A stretch of 64,000 bases of DNA. It comes from Diploscapter coronatus (taxonomy: Eukaryota; Nematoda; Chromadorea; Rhabditida; Rhabditidae). The position numbers were made by a program, and so were the translations under genes. The stretch's first letter is position 1. Every line of letters starts with the position of its first letter. The stretch lies in contig OZ038423.1 of NCBI GenBank assembly GCA_964036155.1, forward strand, positions 9,067,249 to 9,131,248. Reading direction: 5' to 3'. Below the pieces are notes generated by a model. The model searched no databases. It saw only the letters and a list, made by a program, of their open reading frames with translations, and was not told the origin of the DNA. Shown here piece after piece: positions 51,744 to 64,000 of this stretch.

Positions 51744-53928
51744 TCAACAGGCTAATGGATTTTTCGCTACTTCAGCTTCATCGATGATTTGCGTGCTTCG
51801 TTCTTTAATAAATGTACTTCCGATATAAAGAACGCATCCCACCGCACAAACTTCCGTCGACTAAAATTAAGAAAAAAATCATGATTATTGGCATGTGTGA
51901 TTCAAAATTCTTGATAAAACGAATCATGCTTTGCGTTTAGTTCGAAAATAAAACTGAAACGGATTTTTAAAATCGAATCTTGTTAAACGATAAGCCGAAT
52001 TTAAAGCATAAGTTTTATGATTTATGATATTTTCGCCAAACTTATGAAGATCAGCCTCTTAGTAAAAAAACTATTGAGACTTATCAACTTTCATGGATTG
52101 CTTCAAACCTGACAAGTATTTTAAATTACTTACCCCATAAAGAAAGTCCTTGTAGGATCTAGATCTGTAGAGTCCGATCGATTCATCGCATTTCATTTCG
52201 ATTTTAGCGTTACAAACACTCAAAAATGATATATTCAATGTGTAAAAGTTTGAAATGTTCAAGCTTCTGTCAACACCCTAAACAAAAATGATGAATACTT
52301 TTTTTATTTTTTGCAAATTCTGCAGAATTTCTCGTCTGCTTAGAAACTATTCTGTTATCAAAAAGCGATCAGTTGAAATAGAATAATAATATTCCAAAAT
52401 TAATATATTGTAAGAAAGAAATTTTCCAATATTTTAAGAATTCAAGTAATAATAAGTAATAATTGACTTAGAAAGATTCAAAACCGCGCGATGTACATTC
52501 AGAATTTTCAAGTTGATGATACGAAATTTATTCTCAGTTCCTCGCTCTTTGACAATAATCACCTTGTCATTCCCCTTACCATGACAAATTTTATCTGACA
52601 GCTAGAACTAGGAAAAATAGTGCGCAAAATACCGTAATTCTCAGGAAATGGTATTGAAGAGAAAAAAAGGGAAGGAAACAAGGATAAAGTGAATAACCAG
52701 AAAATATAGTAAATTGGAAGACTCACAACGAAGAGCTGCCCCAATGATGGGGTGCTGAAAAGAGTTTTATTAGTTTCAAGTTTTCTTATTTTCTTCTGAA
52801 GCACTTTACGAGGAACTTTCACCTGCATTTTTGTATTTACAGGGTTCGTCAAAAGTGAATCGTTAATAAGATATTCAAAAGTTCTACTGGGAGGTAAGTA
52901 GAAAAAATTCCCCAGAAAACCATGACTTTAACATTCCAATGACAATGATTATTCAATTGCATAAATTTATTGAGTTGTCTTATAAGCCTTTTCTCGCTCT
53001 TGAATTTTGAAGTTTTCTGAAAATTGACTTGCGATACATTGAAAGAGCATTCAACTCCAGTTTAATAATTTGCTAGTTCTTATAGAACGATATATTAACA
53101 ATTCATCTACCAATAATTTGTGGTAAAGAATTTTTTTTTTTTTTAAATTCCTAGAAGATGGGAAAAGATTCATGGAACAACACAATAGAAAGAAAACATT
53201 ACTCTTTGCAGTATTCACCGAGATCGCAGAAAACCTCAAGGTATTCTCCATCTGGCTTTTCCTTTTCACTGAAACTAATTTTGCAGCATAATTATGAACA
53301 CAGGCATCAATGGTAGCTTACGTGATAGTCATATTTGTGTAATCTGAAAACAGTCTTTGAGAAGATCGACTTTCTATATAGAGGACGTGATCAAAAACAA
53401 AAGTTCTGGTTTCGCAGCTTTTATTTCCGTGTATTTGATTATACTCTACCTGAAAATCATGATTATAGGTTTTGTGGACCTTAGAGAATTTTATCCTTAA
53501 AAAGTGCCGAAACTCGAAAAAGCCAGCAATCGTGATTTTTAGATAAAATTTGTTCAGATACCATTGAATAAACCCCGAAAACCGGAACTCTGCCACTGGT
53601 CACCCCTGGCTGAACCTTGAAGGCCATCTGATTTAAGGATGCTGGCGATCGGCAGAACAGCAGGTAGTTTGCATTTGCGTGGTTTTCCCGATTTCACAAT
53701 ATTTAGCATACTTGATGGGGACTGAGTCTGATCCGATTTGGTTTCAGTCGAACCATCATCTTTCACGTTGGATTTTTCCGACGAAGAGGTAGAATTCGTA
53801 GGTGAATTTGATTTGTCGATGTTTGATGGAGTAGAAGCCTTTTTAGTTTTCTGGTAACTGTACTGAGTTAAGAGTACAAGAAATAACCAGAATATTTGAC
53901 GCCGAATCAACATTCTGGTGGCTTTCAT
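51744..53928 (-). CDS. Orphan secreted or lumenal protein with Ser/Thr-rich N-terminus
   Basis: Minus-strand exons: 53928 to about 53614 or earlier, 53449-53322, 53268-53203, 52754-52727, 52601-52497, 52277-52134 and 51860-51744. From 53449 all phases agree. The junction between the first and second exons does not; a donor near AATATT|GTGAAAT or a longer second exon would solve it. The N-terminus has a hydrophobic signal (IFWLFLVLLTQYSYQ) and a stretch rich in Ser, Thr, Asn and Lys. The rest has spaced cysteines (NKSCETR, EVFCDLGEYCKD, DKICHGKG, SVCNAKIEMKCDES, STEVCAVGC) suggesting disulphides, and NMT and NIS N-glycosylation sites. I recognise no family. It precedes the methyltransferase gene and diverges from the AXH gene. 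Confidence 0.7.
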
Positions 53929-54306
53929 GAGCTAATGGAAAGGATAATGGAAAATTCGACGCTATATCTTTCAGTGCTTTTATCCAATGTGAGTCATCAG
54001 TATGACATCTACTTAACAGTTTCAATCATAACTTTCAAACATTGTTTTTTTCTATAAAATATTCGTGGAGTTTTATCTTCAAACCAAAAGGAGCTCTAAA
54101 TTGTGATCCTTGAGTCGAGATGCGTGTCGTTTACGCTCAACCGCGTAGTCTGCAAATATGGTGGCCCTGAATGCCAAAAGGGCAGCAGCCAGAGCACCGA
54201 GGGCCACACACTACAACCACTCGAATAGCTGATTTGTACCTGAATACGTGCACTGCATCGATCGACTGCTGCTATCGAGCGATTCTTCCCGTGATTCGCT
54301 CTGATA
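53929..54306. promoter_or_regulatory. Bidirectional promoter region between the orphan gene and the AXH gene
   Basis: 378 bp separate the divergent start codons (53928 on minus, 54307 on plus). Regulatory elements for both genes are expected here; no specific motif is claimed. Confidence 0.45.
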
Positions 54307-56568
54307 ATGAGTAGCAATGATAGACCTGGACCTGCTGATAAGGCGCAACGCAGTCTCCCCACAACGTCGACCTCCAGAGCGCCGCACACCCATAGCTGGT
54401 CCACCGAAAATCTCAATATTGTAAGATTTAATAGGACTTATGTATTTTAGATAAATATTGATAGCTTTTCGCTCTGGGATCATGCTAAAAATCGTCTTTT
54501 GTGAGGCATTACTCATGGTCATCAATTTAAACTATGGAATCAGATTGATTAGAGGGAATTAAGGATAGTTTTGAAGATCAATAATTCCAGACAGCAGCCT
54601 TGTCTCGACCAGCCCCTCTATCAGCCTCCTCACTCGTTTCGAGCCTTTCCCAACTACCTATTCAGCCCTCAAACGTGCCGGTGGTAGCTTCGACGAATAT
54701 TCTGATTCCTGCTTTGTTCAGGCAACAACTAATTTCACCTCCCGATTATCAGCAGCAATTATTATTCAACCAGATTAGATCGTTGTCGTCGGGGAATCTG
54801 GGTAAGTGTTACAGACATTTATTATTCGAGATTTATCAATTGCCAACAATCGAAAATGATTATGAATGGTCCAGAAACTGAAAAATGCTCCAAACCCAAT
54901 CGCTAATTATCTGGAGATATTAACATACTTTATTAAAGACAATTATGATTATGCTGTCACATGCATCATCCTACAGCGTCGTTAACATCCCTGAGCATAT
55001 CCCGCAATTCAAACAGATTCAAAACCTTTATAGCATCCCTCTCCACAACGGGTATCTCCTCACCTCCACAGCCAAAGGCTGCATCCTCGAACCTCTCCTT
55101 GTCATTGCCTTCTTTGATGCAAGATTCGGAGGGAGCTTCTTCGTCCAGAGCCTCAAATATGTCAGTCGATTCCAATGAACAGGCACTACCTCCTCTGTTT
55201 CGACCCATTGCTCGTCGACCATCAGCAACTGTGCCTCTACCCTTTGCTGCGAGTACATCCAGTATCTTGACGGCTACAACTTCCGGTATAATTTGCTAAA
55301 ACCTTTAAAAACTGACTTAATTTATTTGAAGCTCCCTCAACGTCCTCCGACGGACAACTTGACAAGCCAACAACTTCAAAACAGGACGAGAAGATAGAAC
55401 AAGGAATCAAGAAAGTCGAAGCCATGAAGTCGGAGCAGAAGTGAACATTTTGTAAACATTTCCTCAAATGAATTAGGAACTTCAGATCTTTACATGAATT
55501 ATTCAAACAATTTCGCCCAAACGTACCAAACTATGATGCAGGAACGATACCAGCAACGACTGGATATGTCCCGTCACATTTCATGAGAGGAACCATGATA
55601 AAACTGGCGAATGGGAAAATGAAGAGGGTATGAAAATTACTTCGAAATAGTTTTTAACTGAAATAAATCCAGGTTGAGCAGTTGTCATCGGACGATTTCC
55701 TGTCTTCTGCAGCGATCTCAAGGAACGTGATCGTCAACGCGAGTATCGTCTGCAACATCGTCCAAGGAACCAATCTCGTCCGAATTCATTTTGAAGTCGG
55801 GGAGTCGAGATACAAGGTAGCTGTCGATGGAAGAAAACGAGTTCATGACTTATGGATTTATCATTATTAGACGACTCTCGACGTTCAAAAAGAATACCCC
55901 TTCTTCGTGCTCGGCAAAGGATGGTCATCCGGGGATCCGACAATGACCTACGATCGATATGGAATTGAAGCTCAATCGCTGAATGTAAGTGAATCTTACA
56001 ATTTCTTGCTAACGGGTGTTGTTCTCGTGTATTATTATACGATTTGAAATACTGACGCAGTGATTTGCTCTCTATGCTAAGTCCGGCGAAGCCCCCCTTA
56101 AAATAAAATCAACATTAACTAATTTTGTGAATATTCTCTTAAAAATTTCTCATACAAAATTGTAGGGAATACTTTTTTTAGAAATTTTCTGTAAATAAAT
56201 ATTTTAAAAACGTTTAGGAAAAAGTAAACACTTTTTTCTGGAAAAAAAATGATACCGGACAGCTCAAAGCATGGTGACTGAAGAATTGAAAATTATAGAT
56301 TCTTGTCTTCATTCAGAATGAATGTTTCCATATTTGAAAATCACGCAAACTCATTCATTCAATTCAGGTCGGTGACGTTTGCATCGTTCTAACTCGCAAA
56401 AGCGACGATGATTCCATTGAAACGACGAGCCTTGTGGCTGCAGAGAAGAATCTGCAGAATGAATCCGACAAGCGAGCCGAAAAACGAGCCCCGAAGAGGA
56501 AGGCCGAACAGGAAATCAAATGTGAAGATGTTATTCCAGAAGAAAACGCGTTTATGTATGAAATTTAA
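54307..56568 (+). CDS. Ataxin-1-like AXH-domain protein
   Basis: Exons 54307-54420, 54591-54801, 54977-55285, 55332-55440, 55486-55627, 55673-55816, 55871-55984 and 56368-56568 (447 aa, phases agree). The first 245 residues are low-complexity, rich in Ser, Pro, Thr and Leu, with no poly-Gln tract. The AXH domain spans about 276-393: VPSHFMRGTMIKLANGKMKR, VRIHFEVGESRYK, VQKEYPFFVLGKGWSSGDP, LNVGDVCIVLTRKS. This is the RNA-binding and dimerising, HMG-box-partner-binding domain of ataxin-1 and HBP1. A basic stretch after it (KRAEKRAPKRK) is a likely nuclear localisation signal, so a nuclear transcriptional co-regulator role is inferred. The last intron (55985-56367) is the longest. Confidence 0.9.
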
Positions 56569-59500
56569 AAATGCTTACTGCATTCATTTTGATTCGGATT
56601 GTTTTATTCCTATTATTATGCGTGTTTTTTAATCTTCGATTCTGAATTTTCAAATTTGATGTTGGTGGAAATTGAAATCTGCAAAAATATTGCGAGCCCC
56701 TTCAAAAACTCTAATCGAACAAAAATTTACAATTTGGTTCAGTCTAAACCCCCTACTTAAACCGATAATTACCCTTCCCAATAACCTAGATTATCGTCAA
56801 CGAAAATTATAATTTTACCTATTTCGAAGCATTTGGATTAAAAGTCAGCCATTTCCCAAATGAATCGTCTCCCTGTCGGTGATGAGTTTTAGACTATGAA
56901 TTGACTTCACAAATGAAAAATGCAAAATTACATTTGAAACTTGTTGATTTTTACAAATTTTGCACTTGAAGAGGACAACTTTGCTGCGTTGTGCGCTTGT
57001 GTGCTATCATTGTTCGGGCTTAAAATTTTCCCAATATTACATTCATCCCAGTAGAAATAACATATTAAGCGTGCAAAAGCGTGCGCCCATCAGATCGAAT
57101 TTTCGAGAATTTCAGCACTCCTTAAGTTTCAAAAACAGGTGGTTTCGTCGATTTTCTAGGATCAGTCTAGCAGGGATCTTTGCAGAGTTTGAAATTTCCC
57201 ACAAAACCTCCGTTTCGGAATCACACCAATTTTTCAGCTTTTTGCAGGAGCTCGGTTCGAAAAACTCGTTTACGAAAAATTTCAATTTCACCATATTCAA
57301 ATTGGAGCATTTGTGTTCTCTAAGGATATGATCATTTCTGTAAAGTATTTTTGAAGCATTTCATCTTTTAATAGCTTGATCATATTCGTGGAGAGATAGA
57401 CTTTATGTGAATAGAATTACTCTTGAAAAATGTGAAAATAGATATTACAAATACCTAAAGAAACTTGAATGTGATCTTATCATCTCGATATATCAGCTAC
57501 TCTATTCTTGAATTGTCAGGGATCAAAATCACTTGCTTTGTAAATTGTGAGCTTTATTCTCGTCATACTCCATTGCAAATAATCTCTCAGTCCTCATCAA
57601 ATTCGCCAAGATTCCAAATTCAAAGAAAAATGTCGTTTTCAGGAGCAATCAAATAAAAGTTATTCTGTGAAATGTCGTTATTTTACGATACACAGAAAAT
57701 ATAATTCACATGCCCTACAGTCTAAAGATAAGTACTCGAATTTGAAATGAGCAGTACATGTATTCTTCTTCTATTCTAATTATTTTAATTCGCGAATAAC
57801 CCATATAGAAGAAAATTATTCGTAATGGCTTTTCTATACGGAAATAGTAAAACTTGAAATTTTTCCCTTCAAAAATTGCTAATTTTCTAAATAAATTACT
57901 AATATTCGTTCCTCGTTCTGTATACTAGCATGTGCATTGTAAATGAGTGCACGAACTCTATTTGCAAAATAGGTTCACTGAAAACACGTCGTTGTTATTG
58001 AACCATTGAGCCGCTCCCCTATTTTGCACTCGAACTCTGTTTTTGTTTTCAGTGTTTGGTCCCTCTAGCTCATTTCATTGAAATGAACGCCTTTTCATTA
58101 TTTGTGAGTCCGCCCCAATATGGGCTTAGCAAGGAGCTGTCTGGCATAGAAATGAGTGAGCGTGGTCTTCATCTGCAATGAGAATGGATGAGACGCGGAA
58201 AAGGGGGCGGGGCCTAAATTTAATGGAAACCCGAACGGCTTCCTGCTCTCTTTGACATTTCTAATTAACCGCGATGGGTAATTGATGCTAAAACATCCAT
58301 TAAATAGGGGAGCTTTCGGGGCTTTGTTCACAGAAAATAAGCTACAGACTGGGACAAATGGAAGAAAATGAAGACAGAAAAATGACCCGTCTACTTCTGT
58401 TTTTTACTTTGATACGAATAAAAACATTGCGAGATGTAAAATGTTATGTTTTCTCAGAAATTTGAAACAACTCGGTAGTTAGCCAGAAGTGAACACAATT
58501 TAGACTTACAAGGGAAGTTTTTGAAGTGTTCGCCTCCAATTTGGCTGATTTTTGACCAAGAGGATATTCCATGACGTCGATCACAAAAATCTGAAATCAG
58601 AAATAGCATGCATTACTTGTCTGCTTTCCTCTACTTCACAGAACGACGTTCACATTTTTCTGCCCGAACCGTCGTCTGTCAGCACTTTTTGGCTTCAGAT
58701 CCGTGGTCAGCATCATAAAATACCCTCTTGTTAAAAAAGTCAGCCAAATCAGAGGCGGACACTTCAAAAACCCGCCTTGTTAGAACAATTCTAAATACAA
58801 AACTGTTTCAGCTCTATATAATTTTACAATTAGTCACGTTCCATAGCGGGAAGTTTGTCTATTTTAGAAAATCTAATTACTTTCTTTGAATCTCCCAATT
58901 TCCCCAATATTCGTTCATTTGCACCTAAAGCAGCTTAGGCGGCCAGGTTTAAGGCGCTGCTCGCGCGATTTGGAGCCAATATAGCGCCAAAGAGACTGGT
59001 CACTAGTTCATTCTATTCTAATTTCTCTAGAATCTCTCGAATATTTGTGCTATTTCTTCATCACTAAATCTTTTTCTAATATTATTTCTCCTTCTCTAAT
59101 TCTTTCTTAAATGCACTTTACTCTGATTGCGAGCAGAGACGATAGAGGTTCGATTTATTTGTGCATCGGATTTTGACCATTTATGCTAGAAGATTGGAGG
59201 AAGAGTGCGATGACCGCACAGATCCTTTCTTATTCGCTATTTTAGATTAGATACTCTCGAGAGTGATTTATTCCTATCTTGTTCAGTTTATTTTGGGTTG
59301 ACACATGCTTTTTAGGCTCAAACAATTTTTCATGATAATCTGCATAAATTTGCTTTCACTCTTGATTGACTAAGATAACTTACCACTTGCATTATTAAAT
59401 ACAAATTCATATATTTTATTATAAAATCTAAATATTCGATACAATACGACTTTCCCAGCTTGTAGCCTTGACGTGTCTTACGTTTCATAGTCATAAGCGT

Positions 59501-62500
59501 AAATCTCTGACTTCCTGAAGTGCCATCAAAAATAACAATAACCGTTTCACTCTTCATTCATTGAATTGTAGCAGAAGACAAGCATGAACTTGATCTTCTA
59601 CAAGCGAAAGTTATAAATCGACTGCATTATAGAGGACTTATGATTTAGCATGTCTGCTTTTATACCCGTAAGTGAGATTTACCTATGACAAGCAGAGGTA
59701 TTCTGAACATGAAGCAGAGTTACTCGTGAAAGAATATCCTAGAAAATTCTCGAAAATAGCGATTTAACAATGCGGGTTGACCTTTAGTTTTAACAGGACC
59801 ATAGTTGTCAGGCTTCTTCAAGTACTCGATGAAAAAACCAAACAGAAACCATACAACTTCATTCATTTATCTGTGGGCCATGTATAGCACGAGAAATTAT
59901 CTAGGTTTCGAAGATATTCTATTTCGATTTCAACTTCCATTCCGCTGAAATTTGGAAATCTTCCAAAACTACCATTCGCCGCATGGCTTTCCGGTTGCCT
60001 GAAATTCGTGAATTCGAATTCCATTTACCGGTTTTTAGTCTGTGATTTTCATGTGTTTGAGTAGAGATGCCTTATTGGGGGGCTATCATTATCCCTCTAT
60101 TCTGCGATTCAACAATATCTCCCGCACATCCCAATTCCTTTATTCTTACGGCCTGATATCTCACTTTCATTCCCTCCTCTCATCTCACATTCATGCCCTA
60201 ATCTCGTCTGACATACTGCACTGCATATTTCGCTTTTGTCTCTTTATTCCTTTGTTGTGCATCGTATCCTTTTCTTTCCAAAATTCGACTATTTTTCTAA
60301 TAAGGTGTTCCGCGATTTTTGGCGCATTTTCTCATATTTCAGCGAAATGCATTGCTAAACAGATATGTCAGTATGTCAGTATTCTTACAAGAATGTTGAC
60401 ATGGCATTTCGATAGTTTGAAACAATACACATCGAAATTTTATCACTTTATCATTTTTCGATACATCAAAAACGTATCATGCCTTTCAGAGGATATTAGA
60501 CAACCCAATATTTTCGTTTTGTTCAATTGAAATAAGGATCCATAGCAACTCTTCTGTTATCTAATCTTATTAGACCGCGTGTTATCGTTTTAAAATGCGA
60601 ATTATCCATTAGCTCTAGTGTTATCGCGATAAAAGTTGACTCGTTCAAAACACCTTGTCTCATTAATCCTGCAGGAAATTTTTGTAACATGTTTCATCCC
60701 TTTAGATCTTAAAAAGACCATCAATCTTCCCAAGGGGAAATTCTAGATTTCTAGATTGTCCACCACAGATTTCTTCGAAAACTCGTAAATTTGCCTTGTT
60801 CGCACAAATGACCTTTGCATTTATCGTGGCTACCTTTTCTTTGACTCTAAAATGGCTCACAATCAATTTTCGAGTCCGAACTCCGAATTTCTTCATCCAT
60901 TACCAATTTGACTGGGTTTGTCTGTCTCCGTCTCTCGCATACCATCATCAGCCCCTCCCCCTTCTTCTAGACCCCGCCCCCTTTCGTATATCTCTCCCCT
61001 CGCCCGAATAGAGTCGCCCCTGCCTCTGCCAAATTTTGGTGTCCTACTAGTGTTCTATCTGTCGGACTTGTCATTAGTACTCTCTCTACCTCTTCTATTT
61101 TCTTTCTCTCCCTCTTTTTCTCTAGCCCGGCGACCTACCTAATGTGAGGAGGTCATTTGCACAGATAGGGGAAAGAGAATAAAGGGCGAAAAATCTCTAT
61201 CCTTCCTCAGCCTCAGCCCTGTGAGGGAAATCTCTCCCCAATTCTCATTTTCGATATCCTCGATTCTCTCCAATGCTGGCCTAATTTCTATCGCCAATTT
61301 TCTTCGGATTTTTCGATCAAAAAACTCGATGAAAACCTGAACCTATTCCGCTCATAAGTTCCTCATGATCTATGTCCAAATTGCGTTGAATTCTTCCACT
61401 TTTGAACTCATCCGAGTTTCTCTCGGAATTTTTCTCGAAAACGACATCCACGGGTCGCGCCATTTCTATGCTAATTCGGTTAGTTTTCCATTCGGTGCTC
61501 GGAATTGTCCCGGCTCGTTCCCCCAGGGACCGACCGCTAAATGAGGCAACGTTTGCACAAAGTTCGGCTAGAATTGCAAAAACACAGAATCGCCGGTCTA
61601 AAATTAAATTCCACATCGTCGTTTTTGTCTGCTATGTCGCGGTGTGCGCTTTCAAAATTAGGTCTTTGTTTATCTCGCTCGAAATTCTATTTTCATCTAA
61701 TTACACGGCAAAACACAGCTAAATTGGTGCATATCGATTATTTTTAGCTGAATTTTCTGGATTTCAAAATGAAATTTCGATTTCCGCATTACAATCTGAA
61801 ATATCATTCTTATCATTCATAAGATCTTCGCATCGCATAAGCCTGGACTAGTACTTGTTTTGAAAACATTCAACCGATATCTGAAATTCTGGAAAATCCA
61901 TTCTTCTAACTAATCATAGTGCTCTGTATCTCTAACTTTTCGCCTGTATTAGCGTAGAAACTATGCTATTTCTCCTCGTGCCTCATTGACTTTGTTGAAA
62001 CTCCACATTCTTTTGCCTGGGAATGAACCTTTTCTGAGATCAAAGCGACCCGCCCTGAATCTCTTCGACATCTCCAAAAATCTCCTCCTTCCAAGGGCAT
62101 TCTTTTCTCTCTTCCTACAGAATCACCGCCACGGATTTCAATGGCCAGCTGTTGATTTTCAGCGGCTCATTAACTGTGCGCCATATTTGCATAATTCTAG
62201 GGATTTTGCCCCGCCCGCAATTTTCCAGTCACGCAACTTCCGATATTGTTTCATGGAATGAAACGCGTAAATTTGAGGGTATGATTTTACGAGCGCGACC
62301 TTACAAATTACCGGTGGTGGATCCAATCTCTCCCAATACAGGGATTACCTTGGAGGAGGAAAAGAGTGGGGGCGTAATTGATTGACTGGAATACGATGTG
62401 AGGGATATGTTTGGAGGGATAATGAGAAAATGAGAGGCCGAGAGAGAAACAGAGAATGACCTCTTGTATGCTATGCACCAGCAGCAGTATTCTTCTGCAG

Positions 62501-64000
62501 TACTACCTTTCTTCCCCTCTCCATTCCCTATTCTAACCCCTAGCCTAACCCTGTCCCTTCCCAGTGTCCTATTCTAGACCTCATTTTCGACCCCCTTCAT
62601 TGTATTTTACCCTTATTTTCCTCACCCCCTTCCCCCTTTTCTGTCGAGTTTTTCAATGTTTTTCTCACCCGTATACAAAGGCTTCCGTTCCTGACTTTAT
62701 ATAGGCGATTTCGCAACACACTTCTTTCCGAGAAATACGATGTTTCGCAAAAAATGCATTATGAAATGCCACTTGTTTCGACTTTCATGAAATATAGAAC
62801 AACTTTGAAGTTTCTCATTTTTCCCATTGCGCAACGTTTTCTGCAACAACAATGTGAATTTCACGGATCTAGTTTTCACGGTTTTCGAAAATTTCCCGAG
62901 CCTCTTACGGTCATAGATATTTTTGTAGTCATTGAAAGAGACCACGATAATTCATAACCTGATTCTTTTCTCTATGGGTGCGCATTTTCAATTCAATTTC
63001 AATTATATTCGGTTCGATTTAATTTGGCCGAGTCATTGAGACGTTGCCAATTTTTGGATGTCTCTCTTCATCCCCTCGTTTTTGTTTGACATTTCTCATT
63101 TTATTCAGTCTTTTTCGCCCTTTTCATGTTCTTCTTTTCATCCTTTCATGTTATTTGTTCACCTGTGCGAACTTCATTCTTCATTTCGACTCGTCAAGTT
63201 TACAAAACGCTGCTCGCATTCAGTGTCGGTTGCGTGTCTGAGTCTGTATGTGCGAGATTTCCCATTTTCTACCTGATCATTAGATTTTTCTGCACCTCTA
63301 GCCCATTCCATGCTTAAACATATCAGAGTCTACCTGTCTAGGGCTTCAACTGTGTCTGCACAGTACAAGTTTACCCAGATTCTTAGTGTCTTAGCCTTCA
63401 AATGATCTCAATTTCCGATGTGTCGAAATAAAAATAGAAAAATCTCGGAGTGAAATTTTGATTCACAAACAACATTCCTGATCAAAACATGATTTCATTG
63501 CGCAAGAAAAAAGTCGTGTGTAATTTTTTGCGACCTCGATATTTTCTGTGGTAATGATTCATTCGAATGCGATCTCTCATATCGTACGGCTTAATCTCGT
63601 TAGAATCACAATATACCAATTTTCCCGTCCTATCGATTCCAACTCATCGGACGTGACTAATTCTTAACCAGCAGATTTCTTTCTACAGAATTTATCATAA
63701 CTAAAAATCATTGTTCCGATACAAAATAAAAAAAAATAATTTCTTGTGCTTTTTCCTATTCCTTGAGCCCTTGAATTAATTCTGAAATATTCTTTATCAA
63801 AGTTCAAAGTCCAACAATAATGACTCCTAAGTTCTTCTTCGATGAATTCTTTTGTAGCATCTAAATCCTAAATTCGTCTCGTTTTTGTAACTTAATCCGT
63901 CATTGAACTCAAAAAGTTCACATGCACCTATCTAAAGGCGTCTACCTATATAAAAGATCGCTCTAAAGAGCTTCGAGAATATTCTCATAGCCTCAACGCT
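56569..64000. other. 7.4-kb intergenic region, no gene seen
   Basis: No coherent exon chain was found on either strand to the window edge. Frames such as 56960-57331, 60042-60530 and 63044-63317 (+) are Ser/Phe/Leu-rich, lack splice partners and look like chance openings in pyrimidine-rich DNA (60900-61130 and 62500-62660 are strongly CT-rich). The only structured item is the foldback repeat at 58508-58780. It is probably upstream regulatory DNA of a gene beyond the window. Confidence 0.5.
58508..58780. repeat. 273-bp foldback (MITE-like) element
   Basis: The left end ACAAGGGAAGTTTTTGAAGT is matched by the reverse complement of the right end (ACAAGGCGGGTTTTTGAAGT). Inverted similarity goes on through GTTCGCCTCCAATTTGGCTG and AAGAGGATATT to about 75 bp per arm, with mismatches. 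There is no coding capacity. Confidence 0.8.

Noticed and set aside
60042..60530. 162-codon frame near the end of the window
   Set aside because: Phe/Ile/Ser-rich, in CT-rich DNA, with no homology and no intron structure.

Overview
The window is nuclear DNA of a free-living-type rhabditid nematode. Introns are mostly 40-60 nt with TTTTCAG or TTTTAG acceptors. Several genes have a splice acceptor just upstream of the ATG, as expected for spliced-leader trans-splicing. Gene content matches nematode families: levamisole-type acetylcholine receptor subunits, a C-type lectin, an FkbM-like methyltransferase and a TRAF protein without RING. From memory, unc-63, mtm-1 and pfkb-1.1 lie on one chromosome I clone (Y110A7A) in C. 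elegans. If that is right, the order here of an alpha receptor, PFKFB and myotubularin is partly conserved microsynteny. All exon models were built by hand from reading frame, splice phase and family alignment.

Layout. 1-2.45 kb (+): the C-terminal 528 codons of a soluble guanylate cyclase, convergent with 2.5-4.0 kb (-), a secreted C-type lectin/fibrinogen protein. 4.0-9.9 kb: no gene seen. 9.9-18.3 kb (+): a nicotinic receptor alpha subunit (16 exons, 499 aa). 20.3-21.1 kb (+): a small secreted Gly/Tyr/His repeat protein. 21.2-28.4 kb: repeat-rich, with a 111-bp CA microsatellite, a palindrome, an LTR-like fragment and one weak exon-like ORF. 28.5-36.0 kb (+): two non-alpha receptor subunits in head-to-tail tandem, 340 bp apart, like an operon. 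36.1-38.7 kb: a TMEM14 gene (-) and a TRAF gene (+) diverging from a 282-bp shared region. 41.3-49.1 kb (+): PFKFB, then myotubularin. 50.2-53.9 kb (-): an orphan secreted protein followed 159 bp later by an FkbM-like methyltransferase, a candidate operon. 54.3-56.6 kb (+): an ataxin-1-type AXH protein, divergent from the orphan gene. 56.6-64 kb: no gene seen, one foldback element.

Biology. Three cation-selective Cys-loop subunits (one alpha with vicinal cysteines, two non-alpha) sit within 26 kb and could contribute to levamisole- or acr-2-type heteromeric receptors. PFKFB and myotubularin act in fructose-2,6-bisphosphate and 3-phosphoinositide turnover. The most unusual features are a cluster of GC-AG introns in the 31-38 kb block, a 653-bp foldback element inside a PFKFB intron, a CaaX-type tail on the guanylate cyclase, and a half-length fibrinogen domain fused to a C-type lectin. 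I did not find clear evidence for a wholly new system.
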